Position numbers and translations under genes: made by a program. 64,000 nt of DNA, taken from assembly GCF_958295425.1 (NCBI RefSeq), contig NC_081152.1, positions 22,106,772-22,170,771 of the forward strand, read 5' to 3'. The DNA is from Solea solea (Eukaryota > Chordata > Actinopteri > Pleuronectiformes > Soleidae). Shown here piece by piece: positions 1 through 12,439 of the stretch (position 1 is the first letter of the stretch; each line of letters begins with the position of its first letter). The notes beneath the pieces are model-generated. The model had not been told where the DNA came from. It saw only the letters and a list, made by a program, of their open reading frames with translations, and did no database searches.

Positions 1-3000
1 AAAATGGCTGTGAGCTTCCAACTCGGATCACCTCAGATGGAGCCACTCATGATTCTGGACTTCATAAGTGCTTCTCTTTGGGGTTGTCTTGGTTGTGATG
101 GGATCTGCAGTCAAAAGGTCTAAATGAACTATCCTAAAATCCAATGTGGAATTCAAATATGTATCACCAGCATCACCCTTACACAAGCACAGACTTGAAT
201 TTAAAATGGAGTAAGTGCTATTTGTTGGGGTAGTGTTGTTGATTTTTTGAGGTCATATTTCTGTAATTTCAGAGGGCAATCTTCTTGGATAACATATTGA
301 TAGAACAAGAAAGAGAGACTTTCTTGTGAGTCTGTACAATTACCCTAACTTTAGCATTGACTTGGTGTTTTTCTCAGTAAGTGCTACTTGTTGGGGCAGT
401 TTTGTTTGACAATATCAACTGAATGAACAGCAGAGAAAATGGCTGTGAGCTTCCAACTCGGATCACCTCAGATGGAGCCACTCATGATTCTGGACTTCAT
501 AAGTGCTTCTCTTTGGGGTTGTCTTGGTTGTGATTTGTTCTGCAGTGGCAAGGCCTGAATGAACTATCCCAAAATCCAATCTGGAGCTCAAATATTTATC
601 ACCAACATGACCCTTACACGAGCACTGACGTGAATTTAAAATGCAGTAAGTGCTATTTGTTGGGGTCGTGTTACTGATTTTAACAAGTCCATATTTGATC
701 TATTTCTCTATGGTGGCTACATTCAAAAGGCATACAATCATATGGTCTGCTTCGAAATGTTTAGTTTTAAAAGAACAACTGTGTTTGTGTTGTTTCAAGA
801 GAGTGATACATTTGCAATTAAACTGTACCATATGTGAATGAAAGGCAGTCAAATGAGCAATTGGGGTCTCATCAAGTACTAAGAGACCTGCATGAATTGA
901 AGATGATGGTTGTCTCTTAGTGGAGGTGTGGTCCTTTCTTTTACCAACCTTCATCAGGGCCATTGAAACTTCATGAAAAAGAAGGTGGAGCATGTTGGGA
1001 GGGGCTACACTCCAATATAAGATTGGCGTGGTTGTGGAAGCAAATCCACTGTAGCTGGACACACCACAGAAGATGCTACAAAAAGATCACCTGGACCCAA
1101 AGATAAGTCATGGGTAGAGTTATTTTTGATGTCACCCATTTCAGTGCTGCCTTGTTTCAGTATAATGTTGGGGGCAGTTTTGTTTGACAATATCAACTGA
1201 ATGAATGGCAAAGAAAATGGCTGTGAGCTTCCAACTCGGATCACTTCAGATGGAGCCACTCATGATTCTGGACTTCATAAGTGCTTCTCTTTGTGGTTGT
1301 CTTGGTTGTGATGGGAACTGCAGTCAAACGGTCTAAATGAACTATCCTAAAATCCAATGTGGAATTCAAATATGTATCACCAGCATCACCCTTACACAAG
1401 CACAGACTTGAATTTAAAATGCAGTAAGTGCTATTTGTTGGGGTAGTGTTGGTGATTTTTTGAGGTCATATTTGTGTAATTTCAGAGGGCAATCTTCTTG
1501 GATAACATATTGATAGAACAAGAAAGAGAGACTTTCTTGTAAGTCTGTACAATTACCCTAACTTTAGCATTGACTTGGTGTTTTTTTCAGTAAGTGCTAC
1601 TTGTTGGGGTCGTGTTGCTGATTTTAACATGTCCATATTTGATCTATTTCTCTACGGTGGCTACATTCAAAAGGCATACAATCATATGGTCTGCTTCGAA
1701 ATGTTTAGTTTTAAAAGAACAACTGTGTTTGCGTTGTTTCAAGAGAGTGATACATTTGCAATTAAACTGTACCATATGTGAATGAAAGGCAGTCAAATGA
1801 GCAATTGGGGTCTCATCAAGTACTAAGAGACCTGCATGAATTGAAGATGATGGTTGTCTCTTAGTGGAGGTGTGGTCCTTTCTTTTACCAACCTTCATCA
1901 GGGCCATTGAAACTTCATGAAAAAGAAGGTGGAGCATGTTGGGAGTGGCTACACTCCAATATAAGATTGGCGTGGTTGTGGAAGCAAATCCACTGTAGCT
2001 GGACACACCACAGAAGATGCTACAAAAAGATCACCTGGACCCAAAGATAAGTCATGGGTAGAGTTATTTTTGATGTCACCCATTTCAGTGCTGCCTTGTT
2101 TCAGTATAATGTTGGGGGCAGTTTTGTTTGACAATATCAACTGAATGAATGGCAAAGAAAATGGCTGTGAGCTTCCAACTCGGATCACTTCAGATGGAGC
2201 CACTCATGATTCTGGACTTCATAAGTGCTTCTCTTTGTGGTTGTCTTGGTTGTGATGGGAACTGCAGTCAAACGGTCTAAATGAACTATCCTAAAATCCA
2301 ATGTGGAATTCAAATATGTATCACCAGCATCACCCTTACACAAGCACAGACTTGAATTTAAAATGCAGTAAGTGCTATTTGTTGGGGTAGTGTTGGTGAT
2401 TTTTTGAGGTCATATTTGTGTAATTTCAGAGGGCAATCTTCTTGGATAACATATTGATAGAACAAGAAAGAGAGACTTTCTTGTAAGTCTGTACAATTAC
2501 CCTAACTTTAGCATTGACTTGGTGTTTTTTTCAGTAAGTGCTACTTGTTGGGGTCGTGTTGCTGATTTTAACATGTCCATATTTGATCTATTTCTCTACG
2601 GTGGCTACATTCAAAAGGCATACAATCATATGGTCTGCTTCGAAATGTTTAGTTTTAAAAGAACAACTGTGTTTGCGTTGTTTCAAGAGAGTGAAACATT
2701 TGCAATTAAACTGTACCATATGTGAATTGATAGAACAAGAAAGAGAGACTTTCTTGTAAGTCTGTACAATTACCCTAACTTTAGCATTGACTTGGTGTTT
2801 TTTTCAGTAAGTGCTACTTGTTGGGGCAGTTTTGTTTGACAATATCAACTGAATGAACAGCAGAGAAAATGGCTGTGAGCTTCCAACTCGGATCACCTCA
2901 GATGGAGCCACTCATGATTCTGGACTTCATAAGTGCTTCTCTTTGGGGTTGTCTTGGTTGTGATTTGTTCTGCAGTGGCAAGGCCTGAATGAACTATCCC

Positions 3001-6000
3001 AAAATCCAATCTGGAGCTCAAATATTTATCACCAACATGACCCTTACACGAGCACTGACGTGAATTTAAAATGCAGTAAGTGCTATTTGTTGGGGTCGTG
3101 TTGCTGATTTTAACAAGTCCATATTTGATCTATTTCTCTACGGTGGCTACATTCAAAAGGCATACAATCATATGGTCTGCTTCGAAATGTTTAGTTTTAA
3201 AAGAACAACTGTGTTTGTGTTGTTTCAAGAGAGTGATACATTTGCAATTAAACTGTACCATATGTGAATGAAAGGCAGTCAAATGAGCAATTGGGGTCTC
3301 ATCAAGTACTAAGAGACCTGCATGAATTGAAGATGATGGTTGTCTCTTGGTGTGGAGGTGTGGTCCTTTCTTTTACCAACCTTCATCAGGGCCATTGAAA
3401 CTTCATGAAAAAGAAGGTGGAGCATGTTGGGAGTGGCTACACTCCAATATAAGATTGGCGTGGTTGTGGAAGCAAATCCACTGTAGCTGGACACACCACA
3501 GAAGATGCTACAAAAAGATCACCTGGACCCGAAGATAAGTCATGGGTAGAGTTATTTTTGCTGTCACCCATTTCAGTGCTGCCTTGTTTCAGTATAATGT
3601 TGGGGGCAGTTTTGTTTGACAATATCAACTGAATGAATGGCAAAGAAAATGGCTGTGAGCTTCCAACTTGGATCACTTCAGATGGAGCGACTCATGATTC
3701 TGGACTTCATAAGTGCTTCTCTTTGGGGTTGTCTTGGTTGTGATGGGATCTGCAGTCAAACGGTCTAAATGAACTATCCTAAAATCCAATGTGGAATTCA
3801 AATATGTATCACCAGCATCACCCTTACACAAGCACAGACTTGAATTTAAAATGCAGTCAGTGCTATTTGTTGGGGTAGTGTTGGTGATTTTTTGAGGTCG
3901 TATTTGTGTAATTTCAGAGGGCAATCCTCTTGGATAACATATTGATAGTACAAGAAAGAGAGACTTTCTTGTAAGTCTGTACAATTACCCTAACTTTAGC
4001 ATTGACTTGGTGTTTTTTTCAGTAAGTGCTACTTGTTGGGGCAGTTTTGTTTGACAATATCAACTGAATGAACAGCAGAGAAAATGGCACTCATGGTACT
4101 CATGATTCTGGACTTCATAAGTGCTTCTCTTTGGGGTTGTCTTGGTTGTGATTTGTTCTGCAGTGGCAAGGCCTGAATGAACTATCCCAAAATCCAATCT
4201 GGAGCTCAAATATTTATCACCAACATGACCCTTACACGAGCACTGACGTGAATTTAAAACGCAGTAAGTGCTATTTGTTGGGGTTGTGTTGCTGATTGTA
4301 ACAAGTCCATATTTGATCTATTTCTCTATGGTGGCTACATTCAAAAGGCATACAATCATATGGTCTGCTTCGAAATGTTGAGTTTTAAAAGAACAACTGT
4401 GTTTGTGTTGTTTCAAGAGAGTGATACATTTGCAATTAAACTGTACCATATGTGAATGAAAGGCAGTCAAATGAGCAATTGGGGTCTCATCAAGTACTAA
4501 GAGACCTGCATGAATTGAAGATGATGGTTGTCTCTTAGTGGAGGTGTGGTCCTTTCTTTTACCAACCTTCATCAGGGCCATTGAAACTTCATGAAAAAGA
4601 AGGTGGAGCATGTTGGGAGGGGCTACACTCCAATATAAGATTGGCGTGGTTGTGGAAGCAAATCCACTGTAGCTGGACACACCACAGAAGATGCTACAAA
4701 AAGATCACCTGGACCCAAAGATAAGTCATGGGTAGAGTTATTTTTGATGTCACCCATTTCAGTGCTGCCTTGTTTCAGTATAATGTTGGGGGCAGTTTTG
4801 TTTGACAATATCAACTGAATGAATGGCAAAGAAAATGGCTGTGAGCTTCCAACTCGGATCACTTCAGATGGAGCCACTCATGATTCTGGACTTCATAAGT
4901 GCTTCTCTTTGTGGTTGTCTTGGTTGTGATGGGAACTGCAGTCAAACGGTCTAAATGAACTATCCTAAAATCCAATGTGGAATTCAAATATGTATCACCA
5001 GCATCACCCTTACACAAGCACAGACTTGAATTTAAAATGCAGTAAGTGCTATTTGTTGGGGTAGTGTTGGTGATTTTTTGAGGTCATATTTGTGTAATTT
5101 CAGAGGGCAATCTTCTTGGATAACATATTGATAGAACAAGAAAGAGAGACTTTCTTGTAAGTCTGTACAATTACCCTAACTTTAGCATTGACTTGGTGTT
5201 TTTTTCAGTAAGTGCTACTTGTTGGGGTCGTGTTGCTGATTTTAACATGTCCATATTTGATCTATTTCTCTACGGTGGCTACATTCAAAAGGCATACAAT
5301 CATATGGTCTGCTTCGAAATGTTTAGTTTTAAAAGAACAACTGTGTTTGCGTTGTTTCAAGAGAGTGATACATTTGCAATTAAACTGTACCATATGTGAA
5401 TGAAAGGCAGTCAAATGAGCAATTGGGGTCTCATCAAGTACTAAGAGACCTGCATGAATTGAAGATGATGGTTGTCTCTTAGTGGAGGTGTGGTCCTTTC
5501 TTTTACCAACCTTCATCAGGGCCATTGAAACTTCATGAAAAAGAAGGTGGAGCATGTTGGGAGTGGCTACACTCCAATATAAGATTGGCGTGGTTGTGGA
5601 AGCAAATCCACTGTAGCTGGACACACCACAGAAGATGCTACAAAAAGATCACCTGGACCCAAAGATAAGTCATGGGTAGAGTTATTTTTGATGTCACCCA
5701 TTTCAGTGCTGCCTTGTTTCAGTATAATGTTGGGGGCAGTTTTGTTTGACAATATCAACTGAATGAATGGCAAAGAAAATGGCTGTGAGCTTCCAACTCG
5801 GATCACTTCAGATGGAGCCACTCATGATTCTGGACTTCATAAGTGCTTCTCTTTGTGGTTGTCTTGGTTGTGATGGGAACTGCAGTCAAACGGTCTAAAT
5901 GAACTATCCTAAAATCCAATGTGGAATTCAAATATGTATCACCAGCATCACCCTTACACAAGCACAGACTTGAATTTAAAATGCAGTAAGTGCTATTTGT

Positions 6001-9000
6001 TGGGGTAGTGTTGGTGATTTTTTGAGGTCATATTTGTGTAATTTCAGAGGGCAATCTTCTTGGATAACATATTGATAGAACAAGAAAGAGAGACTTTCTT
6101 GTAAGTCTGTACAATTACCCTAACTTTAGCATTGACTTGGTGTTTTTTTCAGTAAGTGCTACTTGTTGGGGCAGTTTTGTTTGACAATATCAACTGAATG
6201 AACAGCAGAGAAAATGGCACTCATGGTACTCATGATTCTGGACTTCATAAGTGCTTCTCTTTGGGGTTGTCTTGGTTGTGATTTGTTCTGCAGTGGCAAG
6301 GCCTGAATGAACTATCCCAAAATCCAATCTGGAGCTCAAATATTTATCACCAACATGACCCTTACACGAGCACTGACGTGAATTTAAAACGCAGTAAGTG
6401 CTATTTGTTGGGGTTGTGTTGCTGATTGTAACAAGTCCATATTTGATCTATTTCTCTATGGTGGCTACATTCAAAAGGCATACAATCATATGGTCTGCTT
6501 CGAAATGTTGAGTTTTAAAAGAACAACTGTGTTTGTGTTGTTTCAAGAGAGTGATACATTTGCAATTAAACTGTACCATATGTGAATGAAAGGCAGTCAA
6601 ATGAGCAATTGGGGTCTCATCAAGTACTAAGAGACCTGCATGAATTGAAGATGATGGTTGTCTCTTAGTGGAGGTGTGGTCCTTTCTTTTACCAACCTTC
6701 ATCAGGGCCATTGAAACTTCTTGAAAAAGAAGGTGGAGCATGTTGGGAGGGGCTACACTCCAATATAAGATTGGCGTGGTTGTGGAAGCAAATCCACTGT
6801 AGCTGGACACACCACAGAAGATGCTACAAAAAGATCACCTGGACCCAAAGATAAGTCATGGGTAGAGTTATTTTTGATGTCACCCATTTCTGTGCTGCCT
6901 TGTTTCAGTATAATGTTGGGGGCAGTTTTGTTTGACAATATCAACTGAATGAATGGCAAAGAAAATGGCTGTGAGCTTCCAACTCGGATCACTTCAGATG
7001 GAGCCACTCATGATTCTGGACTTCATAAGTGCTTCTCTTTGGGGTTGTCTTGGTTGTGATGGGATCTGCAGTCAAACGGTCTAAATGAACTATCCTAAAA
7101 TCCAATGTGGAATTCAAATATGTATCACCAGCATCACCCTTACACAAGCACAGACTTGTATTTAAAATGCAGTAAGTGCTATTTGTTGGGGTAGTGTTGG
7201 TGATTTTTTGAGGTCATATTTGTGTAATTTGAGAGGGCAATCTTCTTGGATAACATATTGATATAACAAGAAAGAGAGACTTTCTTGTAAGTCTGTACAA
7301 TTACCATAACTTTAGCATTGACTTGGTGTTTTTTTCAGTAAGTGCTACTTGTTGGGGCAGTTTTGTTTGACAATATCAACTGAATGAACAGCAGAGAAAA
7401 TGGCTGTGAGCTTCCAACTCGGATCACCTCAGGTGGAACCACTCATGATTCTGGACTTCATAAGTGCTTCTCTTTGGGGTTGTCTTGGTTGTGATTTGTT
7501 CTGCAGTGGCAAGGCCTGAATTAACTATCCCAAAATCCAGTCTGGAGCTCAAATATGTATCACCAGCATCACCCTTACACAAGCACTGACGTGAATTCAA
7601 AATGCAGTAAGTGCTATTTGTTGGGGTAGTGTTGGTGATTTTTTGATGTCATATTTGTGTAATTTCAGAGGGCAATCTTCTTGGATAACATATTGATATA
7701 ACAAGAAAGAGACACTTTCTTGTAAGTCTGTACAATTACCCTAACTTTAGCATTGACTTGGTGTTTTTTTCAGTAAGTGCTACTTGTTGGGGCAGTTTTG
7801 TTTGACAATATCAACTGAATGAATAGCAAAGAAAATGGCTGTGAGCTTCCAACTCGGATCACTTCAGATGGAGCCACTCATGATTCTGGACTTCATAAGT
7901 GCTTCTCTTTGGGGTTGTCTTGGTTGTGATGGGATCTGCAGTCAAAAGGTCTAAATGAACTATCCTAATATCCAATGTGGAATTCAAATATGTATCACCA
8001 ACATGACCCTTACACAAGCACAGACTTGAATTTAAAATGCAGTAAGTGCTATTTGTTGGGGTAGTGTTGCTGATTTTAACAAGTCCATATTTGATCTATT
8101 TCTTTACGGTGGCTACATTCAAAAGGCATACAATCATATGGTCTGCTTCGAAATGTTTAGTTTTAAAAGAACAACTGTGTTTGTGTTGTGTCAACATAGT
8201 GATACATTTGCAATTACACTGTACCATATGTGAATGAAAGGCAATCAAATGAGCAATTGGGGTCTCATCAAGTACTAAAAGACCTGCATGAATTGAAGAT
8301 GATGGTTGTCTCTTAGTGGAGGTGTGGTCCTTTCTTTTACCAACCTTTATCAAGGTCTTATCATGAAAAAGAAGGTGGAGCATGTTGGGAGTGGCTACAC
8401 TCCAATATAAGATTGGCGTGGTTGTGGAAGCAAATCCACTGTAGCTGGACACACCACAGAAGATGCTACAAAAAGATCACCTGGACCCGAAGATAAGTCA
8501 TGGGTAGAGTTATTTTTGATGTCACCCATTTCTGTGCTGCCTTGTTTCAGTATAATGTTGGGGCAGTTTTGTTTCACAATATCAACTGAATGAATAGCAA
8601 AGAAAATGGCTGTGAGCTTCCAACTCGGATCACTTCGGATGGAACCACACATGATTCTGGACTTCATAAGTTCTTCCCTTTGGGGTTGTCTTGGTTGTGA
8701 TGGGATCTGCAGTCAAATGGTCTAAATGTCCATATTTGATCTATTACTCTACGTTGGCTACATTCAAAAGGCATACAATCATATGGTCTGCTTCGAAATG
8801 TTTAGTTTTAAAAGAACAACTGTGTTTGTGTCTGTGTTTGTGTGTTTGTTTTGTTTGACAATATCAACTGAATGAATAGCAAAGAAAATGGCTGTGAGCT
8901 ACCAACTCGGATCACTTCAGACGGAACCACTCATGATTCTGGACTTCATAAGTGCTTCTCTTTGGGGTTGTCTTGGTTGTGATGGGATCTGCAGTCAAAC

Positions 9001-9180
9001 GGTCTAAATGAACCATCCTAAAATCCAATGTGGAATTCAAATATGTATCACCAGCACACAAGAACAGACGTGAATCTAAAATGCAGTAAGGGCTATTTGT
9101 TGGGGTAGTGTTGCTGATTTTAACAAGTTCATATTTTATCTATTTCTCTACAGTGGCTTCATTCATATGGTCTGCTTGTT
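1..9180. repeat. Mosaic tandem-repeat array of three modules
   Basis: The segment is built from three modules repeated many times at high identity. Module S (about 250 bp) contains ATGGCTGTGAGCTTCCAACT and runs to TTTAAAATG. Module A (about 175 bp) contains GAGGGCAATCTTCTTGGAT and ends in a T-rich tract plus CAG. Module B (about 520 bp) contains TTTGATCTATTTCTCTA and the ACACACCACAGAAGATGCTA block. Modules meet at a shared boundary beginning CAGTAAGTGCTA. S+A+B makes a 944-bp period (about 650, 1594, 2538) and S+A alone a 435-bp period. Larger shifts of 3,618 bp (700-2500 to 4318-6118) and 2,130 bp (4081 to 6211) show repeated block duplication. Copies decay toward 8.7-9.2 kb. Short ORFs (up to 120 aa minus, 68 aa plus) recur with each copy, but I recognise no protein family in them. 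Confidence 0.93.
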
Positions 9181-9281
9181 TGCGATGGGGTATGCCAGTG
9201 TCCAAGTGTGTCCAGGGATTTGAACCAACTGTTTTGTAACTAGCCAAATTCCCTTTGACTTGGCTGCCCCAAGACGTATCT

Positions 9282-9364
9282 TGTCAGAAGTGGGATTCGA
9301 ACCCACGCCTCCATGAGAGACTGCGACCTAAACTCAGCACCTTGGACCGCTCGGCAGTCCTGAC
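9282..9364 (-). tRNA. tRNA-Leu-like gene or pseudogene, anticodon UAG
   Basis: Read on the minus strand, the segment has a 7-bp acceptor stem (GTCAGGA with TTCTGAC, then A), a D-arm GCCGAGCGGTCCAAGGTGC, a long variable arm and a T-arm GTGGGTTCGAATCCCAC that is a perfect B box. This is the class II layout of tRNA-Leu. The anticodon loop reads TTTAGGT, so the anticodon is TAG, but the body resembles eukaryotic tRNA-Leu(CAG). The anticodon stem CTGAG/CGCAG has one A-G mismatch, and position 8 is C instead of the usual T. These changes suggest a decayed copy or a tRNA-derived repeat head rather than a functional gene. No run of T that would act as a Pol III terminator directly follows the 3' end. 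Confidence 0.68.
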
Positions 9365-10500
9365 TTGGCATGTAGTTGTGACTTGTCCATTTGCATCTGA
9401 AGAACAAAAGGCACTCTTTTGATGACAAGAATGTCCACATTCTGACCAAGGGGGACATATGGTTTGAAAGAGGAGTGAATCATCTTCTTTTTTTTAACCT
9501 AGAAAACCATCACACAACAGAGAAGGTGGCCTAAGACATCAACTATTAGTCACCTACAATGCTGCCCTTAGCTCTTTTCAACACTCAACCACTGACAAAC
9601 AAAGGTGAACTCCAACACACATTAGTACAGTGTGTCTCTTGGATGAGAGGTGAAATGTCTTCAACTTACCTCAAGCAACACCAATTGCCAACAGCTAGAT
9701 ACTTAAAAACAAAAACAAGTCACCGCAGTTTCACTCAGCCGTGCAGTGATGACTCCGCACACGTTAATTAAGTACTTTTTTGTAGTGGAGATGTAACGTA
9801 ATCGTGCCGAGGCGAGGCGAACCGGTGGAAATACGCCATTAGCTTTCTGACTCTGTCTTTTTCCAAGCTGTGCCTCATTTTATTCTTCAGCAATTTGGCA
9901 AGTGTAAATACTGTTGGGGATCAACAATAGTGGCAATAATTTGATTGATAAAAATAAAAATGGAAAAAAAAATAAAAAATTATAATAATTGTAATAATTT
10001 TTTTAATTAATTATTTTGGAAAATTAATTAAATGTTAATTAATTCTAGAACGGGGCACCACCCTGAAAACAGGAAAAAGACAATCAATCTATTGTGACGA
10101 CCCCGAGTGGGCGGGGTTGTGCAATCAAGCCTATGCATCGCAGGTGTGTGCAGTTTCCAAGGAGGCGGGGCTGTGCCTTTAAAGCCCAGCAGTCCAGCCG
10201 TGCTCTCAATCTCTCTCACCATTTGCTCACATTGTTTGTTCTTAGTTTCACGTCCAACACTCACACACATCCATGCACCTGCATTTACAATTGATTCACC
10301 TGCTTACAGAGATATGTTATATTTGGTTTAGATTATTGTTTTGATTATAAATAAATGTTAAATTGCCGGCATCTCTCTTGTAGGTGAATAAAGGTAAAAA
10401 TGTATTAAATCAAACAATGAAATTAATTTAATCTATTAGTTGAATCGACAGATATTACATGCTAAACTAAAACAACACAGTCTATATACAACATAAACAC
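9365..10500. other. Intergenic, no gene seen
   Basis: No gene is recognisable. About 9940-10040 is AT-rich with runs of TAATTAATT. The short ORFs over 10028-10331 have no family features. A GC-richer patch near 9800-9840 may be remnant repeat. Confidence 0.5.
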
Positions 10501-10505
10501 CAGTG

Positions 10506-10775
10506 TGTGTGTGTGTGTTTTGACCTTGGAGATGAGGGGATACCGAGTCTCAAGGTCTCCAACAGGAACCATCCACTTATTGAATTCATGACTATGTTTG
10601 TGTGTGGTGGACATTAAGAGATAAATTATGGGGAAAACACACACGCACACACACACAGACACACACACGCGCACGCACGCACACACACACAGACACACAC
10701 ACTAACACACACCGGACAGCAGCAGGTGAAATCCATGTATCTGCATCTGTGACACTGTATCCCCTGAATAACACT

Positions 10776-10823
<48 letters not shown>

Positions 10824-10880
10824 ATGCGTGTGCGTGTGCGTGTGTGCGTGTGCGTGTGCGTGTGCGTGTGTGTGTGTCTG
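10506..10880. repeat. CA/GT microsatellite cluster
   Basis: The cluster holds (GT)n at 10506-10520, interrupted (CA)n with CGCA steps at 10637-10710, and (GT)n with GCGT steps at 10774-10877. ORFs across it are simple-sequence artefacts. Confidence 0.95.
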
Positions 10881-11019
10881 GCTCAGCTCACACAGCTTCT
10901 CTCCTTCCTGTGTTCGACAGGAACAACATTTCATTTCCTCCTCAGAGACCTCCAGCTTTCGGTAAAAGCTTAATCTTTTCCAGAGAAGTTTTCCTGGATG
11001 AAAGATGCTTCCACTGAGA

Positions 11020-12185
11020 CACGGAGACACAGAGACACTGAGAGACAAAGACACTGAGAGACAAAGACACTGAGACACAGAGACACTGAGAGACAAAGAC
11101 ACTGAGACACTGAGACACAGAGACACAGAGAGACAGACACAGAGACACAGAGACACTGAGACACAAAGACACTGAGACACAGAGACACTGTGAGACAGAT
11201 ACACTGAGAAACTGAGAGACAGAGACACTATGAGACTGAGACACTGAGAGACAGAGACACAGAGACATTGTGAGACAGGGACACTGAGAGACAGAGACAC
11301 AGAGGCACTGAGACACTGAGAGACAGAGACACTGAGAGACAAAGACACTGAGACACTGAGACACAGAGGCACTGAGACACAGAGAGACAGAGACACAAAG
11401 ACCCTGAGACACAGAGACACTGAGACACTGAGACACAGAGAGACAGACACAGAGACACTGAGAGACAGAGACACAAAGACCCCGAGACACAGAGACACTG
11501 TGAGACAGATACACTGAGAAACTGAGAGACAGAGACACTATGAGACTGAGACACTGAGAGACAGAGACACAGAGACATTGTGAGACAGGGACACTGAGAG
11601 ACAGAGACACAGAGGCACTGAGACACTGAGAGACAGAGACACTGAGAGACAAAGACACTGAGACACAGAGGCACTGAGACACAGAGAGACAGAGACACAA
11701 AGACCCTGAGACACAGAGACACTGAGACACAGAGAGACAGACACAGAGACACTGAGAGACAGAGACACAAAGACCCTGAGACACAGAGACACTGTGAGAC
11801 AGATACACTGAGAAACTGAGAGACAGAGACACTATGAGACTGAGACACTGAGAGACAGAGACACAGAGACATTGTGAGACAGGGACACTGAGAGACAGAG
11901 ACACAGAGGCACTGAGACACTGAGAGACAGATACACTGTGAGACAGGGACACTGTGAGACAGATACACTATGAGACTGAGACACTGAGAGACAGAGGCAC
12001 TGAGACACAGAGACACTGAGACAGAGACACAGAGACTGAGAGACAGAGACACATAGACACTGAGACACAGAGACATAGAGACATAGAGACACAGAGACAC
12101 AGAGACTGAGACACTGAGAGACAGAGACACATAGACACTGAGAGACAGAGACACTGAGACACAGTGACTGAGACACTGAGCTGCC
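11020..12185. repeat. GAGACACTGAGACACAGA minisatellite, 1.17 kb
   Basis: The array is built of 6-8 bp words such as GAGACA, CACTGA and CACAGA. A higher-order unit of about 300 bp is visible: the phrase GAGACAGATACACTGAGAAA starts near 11192, 11502 and 11796. Because the words are mostly multiples of three without stops, minus-strand frames stay open for up to 342 codons as Ser/Leu/Val/Cys-rich strings. These are not proteins. Confidence 0.95.
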
Positions 12186-12284
12186 TCACAGCAACACTGT
12201 GTGTGTGATTTTTGCCTCAAGTACAGAGAAACCTGAGCATAAGATGTGAAAAACACGAGGAAAAACTGATCATAGCAACAAAGA

Positions 12285-12435
12285 CATAAGACTCAGCTCA
12301 TAAAATCTACGTCAGTGTGAGTCTACGATATCTTAAGGACATGTTCACGTCTTTCTCTCACTGTGAGACAGACTGAAACTGAAGTTTGTAAACCACTCAC
12401 TCTCCCACACCAAACCTTATAGAGAAACCATTAGC
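12285..12435. mobile_element. MITE-like element, inverted-arm fragment
   Basis: This matches the left arm of the interspersed family described at 39235-39640. It contains the CTACGATATCTTAAG outer part, ACATGTTCACGTCTTT, CTCACTGTGAGACAGA, ACTGAAGTTTGTAAACCACT and CACTCTCCCACACCAAA. The core and second arm are missing. Confidence 0.8.
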
Positions 12436-12439
12436 TAAG

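Noticed and set aside
10626..12256. Very long minus-strand ORFs (up to 342 codons) rich in Ser, Leu, Val and Cys
   Set aside because: They translate the GAGACA/CACTGA minisatellite. Several overlapping frames are open at once, which is a simple-repeat effect.
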